Assembly (NCBI GenBank): GCA_003693505.1
Contig: QUZD01000031.1
Coordinates: forward strand, 43,121 to 107,120
DNA length: 64,000 nt
Direction: 5' to 3'
Source: Pseudonectria foliicola
Taxonomy: Eukaryota; Ascomycota; Sordariomycetes; Hypocreales; Nectriaceae
Position numbers and translations under genes: made by a program. Under the pieces are notes generated by a model. It searched no databases. It worked only from the letters and a program-made list of their open reading frames with translations, and was not told where the DNA came from. Below, one piece after another: positions 43,266 to 54,932 of this stretch. The stretch's first letter is position 1; each line of letters starts with the position of its first letter.

Positions 43266-44170
43266 ACCTTGGGCTCTAGGGCCCCAGCTCATTCCACCAC
43301 CTCCCATTTTTCTCTTCCCGCGGCGCGTTGTATTGCAACGACCTAGCTCCTTCACACCACAACAACCCACGCTCCTTTACAACCTAATCCTCGTACCTTG
43401 CCTGTTCCGCCACCTAATAATCCAGGTGCCTACGTTGCAGTAGGTGCTACTTTTTCCTACCTTACTAAGGTACCTACCGTATCTACCTTTCCAGCGCAAA
43501 CCGACGGTAACAGCGCCGGCTCCGGGCTCCAGGTGAGCGAGAGACTGTCGCAGGACAAGACGCGGTGGCCCAATCACGGCTCCCCTCACTTCCCCTCGCT
43601 TCGTCATCTTAGCACCAGCCGGATCGTCCGCCTATTGCATTGCATTGCATTGTCTGCTCTTGTTTCCCTTTTCCTACCTTAGTCTTCTTTCGACTCTTCT
43701 TGTTCCATACGCGCACTTCGTACTGTGCTGTGTTGCTTATCGGCTTCGCAGTTCTGCTTCTCAAGCACTCACTCAACGGGCAAGTCTACCGTTGGGCCTA
43801 ATCCATACCTACCTACCAAACTACACACAGACGCTCCTTTTCCTTTGCTTTCTTCTTCACCTTCTTCGTTTTCTTCTACTTATTTTTCTTCTGCTTCCTT
43901 GTCCGACGCGTCGGGAGTCTCGTTCCAGATCAATCATTGCCAAAGGGAAAAGCCTCAAGCTTTCTCTCCTACCAGTCTGTTCTCAACGCGCGCGTCGAGT
44001 CGCACAGTCTGGCATCTCGCCCAGGTACGGATACGAATACCTGGCTGCTCCCAAGAGGCACCCACCAGCTAGCTACTGCGCCGATTGGACCTCGTGGAAT
44101 GCTCATCGGCAACAGCCAGTTCTCCTAGGGGCGATTGATCCAGTTCCATTCCAGCTACCGTTCCCGACAC

Positions 44171-44481
44171 CGCAACGCAGCACACCGCAACGCAACGCAA
44201 CGCAACGCAACGCAACACAACACACAGCATTGCGCAGCACGGCCCCGAGCCGCACCGTATTTGCGCGCCGCACGGCTCTTGCACCTCGCCATACCACGGC
44301 TTCGCTGTCCAGCCCAGCCCAGCCCAGCCCAGCCCAGCATAGCCTTGTCTCGCCTCTGCGACGGTTATAATTTGGTGGCTTCCTGACCCTGCATCGTGCA
44401 CTCGGTCGCCGTGTCTCTGTTTCGCCGCATCGCCATCGCCATCGCCATCGCTGTCGCTGTCGCTGTCGCTGCCGCCGCCGC
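44171..44481. repeat. Microsatellite cluster ahead of apsA
   Basis: Three different short tandem repeats follow each other: CGCAA at about 44171-44224, CAGCC at about 44309-44338, and CGCCAT passing into CGCTGT and GCC at about 44424-44481. All lie 350-660 bp upstream of the apsA start codon. Confidence 0.88.
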
Positions 44482-44827
44482 TTGCAACGCCGCTTGCGTT
44501 GTGGATCATCGGGCATCTGGAGCATCTGTTTCCTTTTGCAGCCGGGCCTGCCATTTGCTCTATCCCCTTTCGCCGCTCTCTTCTGCAGACTGCGCCCCTA
44601 CCCGCTTCTGCACGTTGAAGCTTTAATCATCATCCACTTCAGCTTGCTTCCACCCCCCGTCAACGACGTCAATCAACCGCGCCCGAGAACAACACGCACG
44701 ACGACGACACGTGGAGCAACCATACACTTTCAACTCCCTGCGACGGGTCTGTCACGTCGTCTCCGCCATTTCTTGATGGTTTCGACGCCTCCCTAGGAAG
44801 CCAAGCCGACGAAAGGTCACCATCACG

Positions 44828-47800
44828 ATGGCCTCCTCGCTCGCTTCCGACAGACCACACCTGCTGGCTCCCGATGCCTCGCCCAACGACCCCTTTGTCG
44901 CTTCTACGCCTGCTCCTCATCACCGATACTCCAACTTCGACCATGATCTCTTCCTGACTGGCCCGGGTTCATCCCCAGGGCAAGCCAAGCGCGCTTTGGA
45001 AGCTCATCTTGCCGAAACGGAGCGACGGCTCGAGGATGCTGGAAAGCTCGGCACGGCCCTTGTCTCACAACGCAAGGCCCTTACTGAGCAGTTGCAAGAG
45101 GTTGAAAAACTTCAGGCTGAAGGCGAGCTCAACCCTGCGTTGCGCCAGAAGCTGGTCGACATCGAGAAGGAGTATCACAATCTTGCCAAGGAGTCTGCGC
45201 GGGCTTTTTTGCCCAAGCAGCGGGTTCCTAGCAATGAGGCCAACGCTGGGTCTCCCTTTGCCCCCGAAACCAGAAGCGGCAAGGTATGTTCTCCCCTCCG
45301 ACGTCGAGTGCACGCGACTGGGCTGACCCGTCTTGTAACATTGTGCAGCGCTCCGTGAGCCCTTCCAAGTTCGAGAGCCAGGCCACCGGGTCTCCTACCA
45401 AACTCACTGTCCCCAACCGAAAGATCAGGAACCAACCCGCCAATCGCGTTCATGACATCGAATTTGCCGCTGAGATTAGCACGTCTCTCATCGCGCAAGT
45501 CCGCAATCTGCAAGCCATGCTTGCTGAGCGGGACGAGGAAGTCAAAGATCTCAAGTCCGACAAGTCAAGACTCGAGATTGAATCAGAGAGCTTTCAGCAA
45601 CGTGCCAAGACTCTGGACGAAAGTGAACACCGCTACAAGGAGGAAAACTGGAACCTGGAGACTAGGCTTCAGGAGCTGTCATCTCAGCAGAAAGCAGCTG
45701 CTGATCGCGAGAAGAAGTTGACACAGACCCTCAATGCCCTTCAGGCAGAAAAAGTGTCGGCACAGAGAGATCTGGATGAGTCTCGAGTCAACCATGCCAG
45801 GTTGGTGGATGAGTATGCTGCTGCTGTCAAGCTCCATGACATTGAGCTTGGAACCGTCAAGCGCAACATGGCCATGGCCGAGGGCGAGCGAGCGTCCATG
45901 CAGCGCAAGATCGAGGACCTTACTGGCCAGAATCATGAGCTTGCCCGAGCTTTCGCGTCTCAGCGCAGCAGAATAGCCGAGCACGAGCCCATGGCGGGCA
46001 TGAGCGACGAGGATTTCGAAATGGCTGCCGACCATATTACTCCTGATCACTCACCCCCGCAGTCACCTATGAAGGGTACACCACGACACTCAATGCTTGA
46101 GACGGAGACCATGAAGTCTTCTCTACTCCATGCGCAGCGAACGATTCAGAGCCAGCGTGGTGTCCTTCACCGTGAGAAGACCGAGAAGCTGGAAATGAGA
46201 CGCATCATTCAAGATCTCCGCGATGACCTAGAGAGGGCGAGGGCCGACGCTGTCAACGGCACATCGCACCGTCGTGCCCGCAAGGTGGAGCCCAAGGAGC
46301 CTAAGAAGGCGCCCCGTCTTCTCGGTAGTTTCCGCTCGAGCAAGCATGAGGTGATCCAGGATGATCCGGAATGGGAAGATCATCAGGATGCCTCGTCTTC
46401 CACTGCCAGCCCTGAGTCGACACGGACAATACGAAACGATTCCACAGGTACCGATACCAGCGACCACTTCGATACGGCCAATGAATCCGCCTTTGAGACC
46501 GCCAACGAGCGAGGTACTGAGACCGAGGACTTCCAGACTGGCAACGAAGGATTGTCTGGCAGCGATGATGCTGAGACCGAAACGGAAGGCAGAGCTCGTG
46601 GCTTCGGCAGTATGAGAAAGGCCCCAGTTCTCTCACGACCCGGCACCAGCGACTCGTACGACAGTACAGCATCCACCTCTGCCGACGAGGACGATTACTC
46701 GAATGAGCTGAAGACACCCACAGCTGCACTTGCGTCCCGCAGAAGCAGCCGCTTCAGGTCGCACCGAGCCTTCTCCCGGTCTTCGCGTCAAGCCAGCGAG
46801 GAGCCTCCCATGCGGGGCAGCCCAGCAAGCTTCGCCAGCGGCGGAAATGCTCAGACGGGTGGCCAGAGCCTGTACGCTGAGCTCCAAGACCTCGAAGGCA
46901 GTGACGATGACTCCGCCGGGCCAGCTACCCCTAGTCGCAGGCCCTCCCACGCGGCAAGCAATATGTCTATGCCAGCCTCGCCGACAATGGCCAGGGTCCG
47001 TATGGTTGATTCTGGCGTCATGACGGATCCCGTCAAGATAACCCCAAGCCTCACCGGAGTTGAGACTTTGTCCTTGCCTCGCTCCGGCCGGGATGATTCT
47101 CAACCGGGCTCTCCAGTGAGCGTCGTTGCCAACGGCCGTTCTACGTCCACGTTGTCCGTCGCTGGCCCTCGAGATTCAATGGCTTGGTCTGAGGAGTTCA
47201 ACGGTGTTTCTCGACCGGTATCCATGGCCTACAGTGATGCTGGTGCGCAGTACGATCCCGACATGGAGAAGAAGTTGGCCCAGTTCCCCGCACCGCCGAC
47301 GATGCTGCCTACAATCCTGCTTCCTCCTCCAACATTGGCCATGTCATCAATCACGTCCGAAGCCGTTGAGCCTCGAGAGGAGCCCGTGGTCGTGCCCACT
47401 CCGTCTCTGAGCTTCACTCCTCTTCTGAAGGAGAGCGTGGAGCCTCAGGCCGAGCCTTCTGTTCCTCCTCCGGTCCTGAAGCTCTCCGTCATTCATGCAG
47501 AGGGTCTCGAGCCCCGAGCTGAGCCGGAAATCCCTCCTCCCGACCTCGCATTCTCATCCATCGTTGCCGAAGATTTAGAACCTTTGGCCGAACCTGAGCC
47601 TCCTGTTGCGCCCTTGTCCATGTCCTCCATCGTGGCAGAAAGTCTCGAGCCCAAGACGGAGCCGGCAGTCCCGCCTCCACACTTGAGCTTGTCGACCATC
47701 ATGGGTCAACAGCTCGAGCCTCTGGCGGAGCCCGCACTACCCCTTCCTGTCCTAGCCATGACGACGCTTCGTACTGAATCGGTTGAGCCTGTTGCTTTGC

Positions 47801-50495
47801 CCAAGATTCCCGCTCCTGATCTCAGCCTATCTGCTCTGTCCTCTGAGTCGGTTGAGCCAGTGGCGGAGCCAGAGTCGAAGGCAATCGCGATGATGCCTTC
47901 CCAGCCACACCTCAGCATGTCTGCTGTATCTGGAGAGCATGTGGAACCGGTTGCCACGAGACTACCAGACCTTGTTCTGTCAAGAGTCGTTGCCGAGCAG
48001 GTCCAGCCAATTTCCGAACCGGAACCAGTCATTTCTAAGCCAGTTGTTCTGCCAGTTCCGAAACTGAGCCTCTCCTCGATCTCTGGCGAACATGTTGAGC
48101 CCGTGGCGGAACCAGAAGTCGAGCCCGTCATCGTGCCGGTGCCCAAGCTCATCATCTCACCCATTCAGGGAGAGCAAATTGAGCCAATTGCTCCCAAGGC
48201 TCCCGAGCTTGTTCTGTCTTCGATCATCAACGAGCAGGTGGAACCTGTCAAGGAGCGCCCGCCTTCGCTTCATCTGTCCTCAATCCTGTCTGAGCATTGC
48301 GAGCCGAGAGAGGAGCCACAGCCTGCTGTTATCCCGATTTCGCTCGCCTACTCTTCGTTATCTACTGAACAGGTTGAGCCGGTATCAGATCCCATGCCGC
48401 TCCCGCCCTCACTTGCTTTCTCAAGCATTTATGGCCAAGGCGTCCAACCCGTTATCGAGGAACTGCCTCCACCTCCCGCACTTGCCTTCTCCAATATTTC
48501 TCGCCAGGAGGTGGCACCCGTGGCTCCGGCTAAGATGAGGGTCAACATCCCGACGCTGGGATTCTCTGCCATCAAGACCGTGGGAACCTCACCTGTTACA
48601 CCTCGAAGCCCTTGGCGAGGTGGTTTCATTCTTCCCATGGACATGCAGTTACCATTCGCTGAGAGAGACACACCCGAAACTCCTCATCAGGGCGTTGAAG
48701 TATTCAACCTCGACCGGAACAGATCACAAGACTCGCCTCCTTTTATCGCTGAAGATGAGACGAGGCAGTCTCCTAGAAATGAAGCCGAGGCAGATACTCC
48801 TGAATCTCAACGACCTTTCAAGGAAATCTCAGCAAACCCGCTTGTTCGTCCACAACAACAAAACCCGGCTGCAACGAGTGACCAGGGCGCGCAGACTTCT
48901 TTGACAGCCGAGGCAATTGACGACATGTTCAAGGTCAAAGCCCGGCGGAACCTCGATCCCGGGGCCACATTGGCGATGGGAATGGGGACCCCTGGCACGG
49001 CTGGCACGACTGGTACAGTTCGAATCAACCGACACGAAAGTATGGAGAGCCCACTCCGCAACAAGGGCAGGGCGATGGATGAGCCTGCTTTCGAGAACAC
49101 CCCAATTCCCAGACCTGGTAGTGCGACAAGCAGCAGACCACCAACGCGAGAGGTACCTCCGCTGCCCTCCAACCACCGCCAGGTGATTGAGGCTGCTCGG
49201 ACGGGATCCGCTCACGGTAGTCTCAACAGCATGCCGCCTCCTATGTGGCCTGCCTCTGCCCTCAAGGGTCGACCAAACACCCCCAGCCAGAGACCTCTGT
49301 CTCCGCTCTCGGCCCGCGGCACACCCACGCCTCGTGCTGGCCGAGACGGCGTCTCGCAGGATAGCTTGCGCCCCCAGTCGCCCTCGAGGCTCACATCCAA
49401 GTCCTCGGTGTCCTCCTTTGTCTCGGAACTGGATGCGCGGTTCAACATGCGACCCGGAGAACTGGGCATTGACCCAGCCGGCTTCGGACCCAACACGGAT
49501 CCTCGCATGATCCAAGCCATTACCCAGACGATGATCGGAGAATACCTATGGAAGTATACGCGAAAGACTGGCCGTGACGAGCTATCAGACAAGCGACACC
49601 GACGGTACTTTTGGGTTCACCCGTATACTCGAACGTTGTACTGGAGCGACCGGGATCCTTCAACGGCAGGACGTTCCGAGCTGAGGGCCAAGAGTGTGCC
49701 CATTGAGGCGGTGCGCGTCGTTACGGACGACAACCCAATGCCTCCGGGTCTCCACCGCAAGAGCTTGATTGTCATTTCCCCTGGAAGAACCATCAAGTTT
49801 ACCTGCACTACCGGTCAAAGACACGAGACGTGGTTCAACGCGCTCTCGTATCTGCTGCTCCGGACCAACAGTGACGGCCAAACCGATGCCGAGGAAATGG
49901 CCGAGCACTTTACGCGAGGGGATGAAACTGAGGACTACAGCCCCCCGGGTGGGAGACAGTCAGCGAACAGCTCCCGCCCTCGCGCCCCTCCGTCTTTGTC
50001 GTCGTATAACTCTCGCACTACGCGCAACGAGTCGCCTGCCATGGGCATGTCAATGAACATACCAACTCTGACCCCGACCAACTACAAGACACCACAGCGG
50101 GCGTCGCATGGCACGTTGAGCAAGATCAGCGGCTACTGGAAGGGGAACCAGAAGATGTCAGGAACCCTTTCAGGCCGCCGAGGCCGCGCAGTAAGTGGGC
50201 AAGATCTCAGCATCTACGAGGCCAGCGAGGCACACGATAGCGCCGAGGATCTGCGTGAGATGATTGAGCGGCAGAATAGGGAAGCCGACCGTCTCGAGAA
50301 CGTCCGCGCGTGCTGTGATGGTAAGCCTGGTGTTGGAAAGATGTATGATTGCGCAGAAACACGAGCTGACAGACTTTGACAGGTAAACACGATGTAGGCA
50401 CTCTGCACCGCAGCGGCAAGAAGGGACGACACAACCACGCGCCTCACTCTCATCCCAGTCCCACGCCGATGGCCTCCATGCGATCCCGAGCTTAA
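44828..50495 (+). CDS. apsA: Cortical dynein anchor ApsA/Num1
   Basis: Large coiled-coil protein of the cell cortex that anchors dynein (and in yeast mitochondria) and so positions nuclei; named after Aspergillus anucleate primary sterigmata A. Exons 44828-45283, 45349-50320 and 50383-50495 (introns 65 and 62 nt) encode 1,846 aa. Residues about 50-130 and 195-450 are coiled coils. Residues 450-800 are Ser/Thr-rich and disordered. Residues about 810-1240 hold some 17-18 degenerate repeats built on LSxSSIxxExVEPxAEP. Near 1540-1660 lies the C-terminal PH domain of the Mcp5/Num1 type (EYLWKYTRK, RYFWVHPYTRTLYWSD, IKFTCTTGQRHETWFNALSY), which binds PI(4,5)P2. The last exon supplies a His/Ser-rich tail. 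All domains appear intact. Confidence 0.96.
47325..48590 (+). repeat. Coding repeat array in apsA
   Basis: Some 17-18 in-frame, diverged copies of a unit of about 24 codons, with core S-I-x-x-E-x-V-E-P followed by Ala/Glu/Pro. Examples are LSLSSISGEHVEPVAEPE and LAFSSIVAEDLEPLAEPE. Copies differ at DNA level, so the array is old and kept by selection on protein. Confidence 0.85.
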
Positions 50496-50841
50496 ACAGT
50501 CGAAGCTGAGCAGGGTTGTTGGCTCTGACACCAACCCAGCGAGCGTCGTTCTCATGGCGGATGTATACTTGATGTCGCTTGCTAGAACTAATCGAATCTT
50601 GTTACGACCACGGTATCCTCACGGAACTTTGACGACACTGACGATTTCCTTCCTACCTGTTGCAATCAACAAGACGCATGTCTCAGCTCCGTCGGAGCAG
50701 ACATGTTACTCTGAGGCTCATAATGTCGAGCGAGGGTGGAATCAACCTCCTCGAGTATGACTCAAACCACCACACTCCTTTGTTCATTTTTCTTTTGGCA
50801 CCTAATTTTTATACAACGGTCCCAACAACAAAAGCAACCAA

Positions 50842-50874
<33 letters not shown>

Positions 50875-52017
50875 GATATATTCACCCGCCCTCCTCAAGG
50901 CCGGAATCAAGAACATTTTCCTTTTCTGTCAGAGCTGCCCGTTACGCATTGTTCTTTATAGAACCAGCGGGGGTCAATGTCATGCTACAACGGCGTCTAT
51001 TCTTTCTTTATTATTGTCTTATTACTCAAGAATGTCCGAATACCATAGGAATTCTGTACCATATGTTGCCTCGTGAAACAATTGATTGGGACCGGGCCTA
51101 CAAAGCTTGCAGTGACGCTATTTTTTTCATTTTGGAACGGGCAGTTTGTCCATGCCTACTGCACCTAGTGAAGATGAACAGGTGGGGATAGAGAGAGGCT
51201 GCCCACTAGTGATGGAGTCATTGCACAGGGCTGTTCAGAGGGGGGCCGGCCATGTTGATGCATCTGCTGTCGTGGAGTTGTATCCCTTAAGGTGTTGGTG
51301 ATTGAATGAGAGTTCCATCTCAGGTTGTATTCACATGTGCCAGTGCCTGCGTCAACTGCCGGGTGCTGTGAGCTCTTGAGTTGGCATTTCCACTATTGTC
51401 CAATGATAAGACACATGCGCAGGTGGCGATAGGAACCTGTTGTGGACAGAGGCGTGTAGCGACGGCATGAGCAGATATGGACATATGGCACGCAAGGCTT
51501 ATTGGTCAAGCCAAGACCTCATGGTGCGGATGACGAGCATGATGCCCTATCACGGACAGCGGCTCGCGTCAAGTGATGCGACGTAGAGCATGGATGGAGC
51601 ATGGATGGAGCATGTTGGGCAGATTGGAGGACAGGGAGCGGTACATTATGTACATACCTACATAGTACAGTATCACGTCACCACCATCAGCATATCAGCC
51701 AGCCTCTGCGCAGCGTGCCATTGCTGCCTGCTTGGGGAACATGCAAGCCTGGCGACACGTGGCGTGTGTTTCCCCATGGAGAACGACCGGTCACGGCGTT
51801 TTGTAAGCCGTGGGGGAAGGATGCGGACTGGCCAAGGGTTGCTGCGGGCGGACGAAGGGCGTACAGAGGGCACATCGGAGGGCATATTGGAGGGCATATT
51901 GGAGGGCTGCGTATCGTTTCTTATCTTGCCAAGCTCATTCTTCCACGAAACGAAGCCTCATGAGTTGCACTTACGGGCAGAGGAGCAACAAACCCCCAGC
52001 GCGGCGACACAACCGAC
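50496..52017. other. Gene-free stretch
   Basis: 1.5 kb holding the 3' flank of apsA and the 5' flank of the next gene. An AAC trinucleotide run lies at 50842-50874. The right end has two repeats of GGAGGGCATATT near 51875-51905. No gene is seen. Confidence 0.6.
50842..50874. repeat. AAC trinucleotide microsatellite
   Basis: About ten tandem AAC units about 350 bp downstream of the apsA stop. Confidence 0.9.
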
Positions 52018-53512
52018 ATGATTACGAGGCGCCCGGCCGGGACGGTGTCGAGCGGCGGCGGCGACACGTCCTTGTCGACGAAGCTGGCCAGGTTTGCGAG
52101 CGAAATCGACGAGCTACGCAGAGAGACTACGGACATGCAGGGCTACGAGAGCGTCTGCAGAGAGAACGAGCAGTTGAGGCGAGCCCTGGCAGCCTCCCAA
52201 CGACAGGCGACACTGCGCGAACAGGCGCTGGCGGCCCGGGTGCAGAGCCTGGAGAAGAACGAGCAGGCCCTTGTGGGCACGTTTGAGGCCCGGTACCGGC
52301 AGTGGACCGAGGCGGCGAGCCGGCACGAGGCGGAGCGGAGAGAGCTGGAGCGGGCGAGGACGGCGGCGGCCGAGGCAAAGGCGGAGCTGGGCAGGATCCG
52401 GGAGGACGCGGCCATGATCAAGACGACGTTTAGGGACCTCACGCGGGAGAGGGACGGGTATAGGCGGGCGGCGCATGGGAGGAGGCAGGAGCTGAAGAAG
52501 AAGATGGACGAGTTGGCTGCACTGCAACGCGCAGTTGGGCTGGTGTCTCTGAGCGATGCCGAAGCGTAAGGAGGCTGCTGCTCTTTTGGCTGATCCCCCC
52601 CCCCCCTCTCTCTCTCTGCGTGTTGGGGGCATTGGAGCTGACCGTGTTGCTAGGAGACAGCGCGTTGACAAGCTGGCGGATTGCTTCCACAAGATGATGG
52701 GGCATTACTTTGAGCACGATGTTGCCGAGGATGTGGTGAGCTGGGTTGAACCCCTTTTTCCTCCATTGCCCAAGAGTACTGACACGAGTATCAGATGCTC
52801 ATCCACACGGCGAATCAGACACTATCACGAATCCCACTGGTGCCGTCCAACTCGCCCGCCGCCCGCCGAATGCGCTGCGCCTTTGCCGAAGCCGTCGTGG
52901 CCCAGGAGCTCGCACGACGCATCTTTCGCGACGTCCACCTCGACGACACCAACGTCGACGCCGGCATCGGCATCGGCATCGGCATCGGCAGCGGAAGCAC
53001 CAGCACCCGCACCGCCCCGAGCAAGCTCAAGGCCCTCGGCCCCACACTGGACTGGCTCGGCCGGACGCACCCGGCGCAGGCGGCCGTGGTCCGGAGCCAG
53101 CTGCTCGACATCTCGGGGGCGTCGGGCCGGCTGGCGGCGCTCCCGGGGGAGGCGACGGGGTCGGTGACGCGGGTGCTGGGCCCGTGGCTGGCCGGCGACG
53201 CGGCGCGGGCGTGGAGCTTCCCGGGCCACCTGGAGGATCTGCTGGCGCAGGCCGTCGCCGTCTGGGGGGACCTGCTGAGGACGAGCGGGAGGGTGTGGGT
53301 GAATATGGATCGGGCGCGGGATCTGTGGCTGGCCGAGGATGACTTGCAGACGAGCTACGGGCGGCTCCGGCTGCGTCTTCACCCGCCGCAGCTGGGATTC
53401 GCTGGTGATGATGGCGGCCATGGCGATGATGATGATGATGCGCCGCTGGCCGTGTTATTCCCACAGATCCACCGCAACGCCAGTCGGGGGGAGGGTCATG
53501 ATGAGGATGTTA

Positions 53513-53545
<33 letters not shown>

Positions 53546-53673
53546 GCACGCCATTACTGCTCTTCCACGGCTTCGCCTTGTTTCCGGGCCAGCAGGCTGT
53601 GGTGGATGCCAAGAGAGAAAGGTCGCGGCTGGGCTGGAGGGGTTCGACGCGGAGAAGAGTAGTGGCCGAGTGA
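52018..53673 (+). CDS. Uncharacterised coiled-coil protein with poly-Gln tract
   Basis: Three exons (52018-52565, 52654-52735, 52795-53673; introns 88 and 59 nt) give 502 aa. I do not recognise the family. Residues about 20-178 are one long coiled coil rich in Arg, Glu and Ala (SEIDELRRETTDMQGYE, then LRRALAASQRQATL, ending KKKMDELAALQRAVGL). Splicing continues the helix into RQRVDKLADCFHKMMGHYFE. The C-terminal half looks globular and helical (PAARRMRCAFAEAVVAQELA, SFPGHLEDLLAQAVAVW), and is interrupted by a Gly-Ile/Ser-Thr stretch and ten consecutive Gln. Exon junctions keep frame, which supports the model. There are no membrane segments or signal. Codon use is strongly GC-rich. The coiled-coil plus globular layout fits a cytoskeletal or chromosomal scaffold protein, but this is a guess. 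Confidence 0.78.
52594..52617. repeat. Poly-C/CT tract inside an intron
   Basis: A run of C residues followed by CT units inside intron 1 of the coiled-coil gene; it could act as a long polypyrimidine tract. Confidence 0.85.
53514..53544 (+). repeat. CAG trinucleotide repeat encoding poly-Gln
   Basis: Ten tandem CAG codons read in frame as glutamine within the coiled-coil gene, a site prone to length change. Confidence 0.9.
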
Positions 53674-54932
53674 GGTTGAGAGAGGTTCTTCTGTTGAATA
53701 CTTTACGCGTACGGGGTGGGACTCGGTGGACCGCGTTGATGCTGGGTGTGTCCCATCTCCGTCCATGTGGGTCAAGATTGCGAGGTGTGTAGGGTAGGCC
53801 AGGGTACGGCACGGTGAGCAAGATGGGTTGTTTTCTGTATTGGGTGTGACTCTGACTTGGATTGGCTACATGAGTTGTACTCTATATTCGGATATTGTAT
53901 GCTATGTACCAAATGTGCGTTTTCTTCCGAATCTCTTGCAAGGATCAAGGCAATGGTGCGACACTTGTTGTGGCAGCATTGTAAGCCCTGTTGCTCCTGA
54001 GGGATGCCAAGTGGTTTCCCATCACTACCATCTTCGGTGCCAGGTATGTACATGGATATGAAGACGTGAAAGTGGAACGCCTCGGCCGGCCCTGGTGAAA
54101 GATTGAAGATAGACCAGCAGAATAGATGATGGAAGAGATGAGGCTGTAGACTTTGCATGGTGACCCTATGATTGCCAGCCTCACCGAGTCTAGATGACGG
54201 CCAAAAGAGGCAGCGGAAAGACGGAGGCTGAGATGCGACACGGAGCGGGTGGACTCTAGAACTAGTGGAGATAATACGGCAACTTACACAGCCAAAAATG
54301 TACAGTAGTCACCAACCTCTACTGTAGTTAACTTACTACAGAAGCACAGATTAGTACAGATTAGTACAGATTGCAGCAGAAGTGGACGCAGATGGGATAC
54401 GGAGTGGGGAACGTGGGGTCATCACATGACGTAGTTGCCAGATTCCAGCAACGGTGCGCAACGGGTACCTGTGGCTCGAACCGCCACGCGATTGGCCGTC
54501 GGCGCATTCTAACTTGAAGCAGCCGTGAGCAGTGAACAGTTCCAACGGGACGGAATGCGAGCGCCTGCAACTCCCGCTGTTGCTTACTGTACTCTACTGT
54601 AATCTGTACTCGGTAGTGTACCTACCTTTGATACTCTCTCTCTCTCGCTCTCGCTCTCTCTCTCTCTTTTCCCACCCCTACACCAGCACGTCGTCGGCTC
54701 GCTCCTCTGTGAATTCCCCTTCTTCCGCTGCTGCTCTCCTTCAATGCTGCTGCGGCCAGCGTGCGAGCCTGAGCCTGACTCTGCCAGGTAGCAGCCGAGC
54801 CGGTCCAGCCAGTCCAAGTCCAGCCCGTGCTCTCACCGTTCCGCCACGCAGAGGCCATCTTTTGTTGTCGCATCTTCTCGACCGTCTCGGCCGTCCTGCT
54901 GCTGTTGCTGTTGCCGCTGTTGCTACTAAACC
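53674..54932. other. Gene-free stretch before NVJ2
   Basis: 1.26 kb holding the 3' flank of the coiled-coil gene and the NVJ2 promoter and leader. Seen are two or three tandem GTACAGATTA units near 54346-54376, a further copy on the minus strand at 54600-54609, and a TC/CG dinucleotide run at 54633-54667. No gene is seen. Confidence 0.6.
54633..54667. repeat. TC dinucleotide microsatellite
   Basis: A TC run with two CG interruptions, in the likely 5' leader of NVJ2. Confidence 0.88.

Larger units (their letters stand above)
40132..44827. other. 4.7-kb gene-free stretch with microsatellite cluster
   Basis: No protein or tRNA gene could be supported. Open frames are short and overlapping. Three copies of the word TACAGATTA lie here (41053, 41284, 42626). 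The right 2 kb holds a dense series of simple repeats and is likely to include the promoter and leader of the apsA gene. Noncoding RNAs cannot be ruled out. Confidence 0.6.

Noticed and set aside
54254..54269. A 16-base stretch, CTCTAGAACTAGTGGA, identical to part of a common cloning-vector polylinker.
   Set aside because: The flanking bases do not match the vector on either side and the surrounding DNA looks like the rest of the genome, so I take it as chance rather than vector contamination.
54462..54482. A T-arm-like hairpin (GTGGC/GCCAC around GGTTCGA on the minus strand).
   Set aside because: The TTC is out of place for a T loop and no acceptor, D or anticodon arm folds around it.
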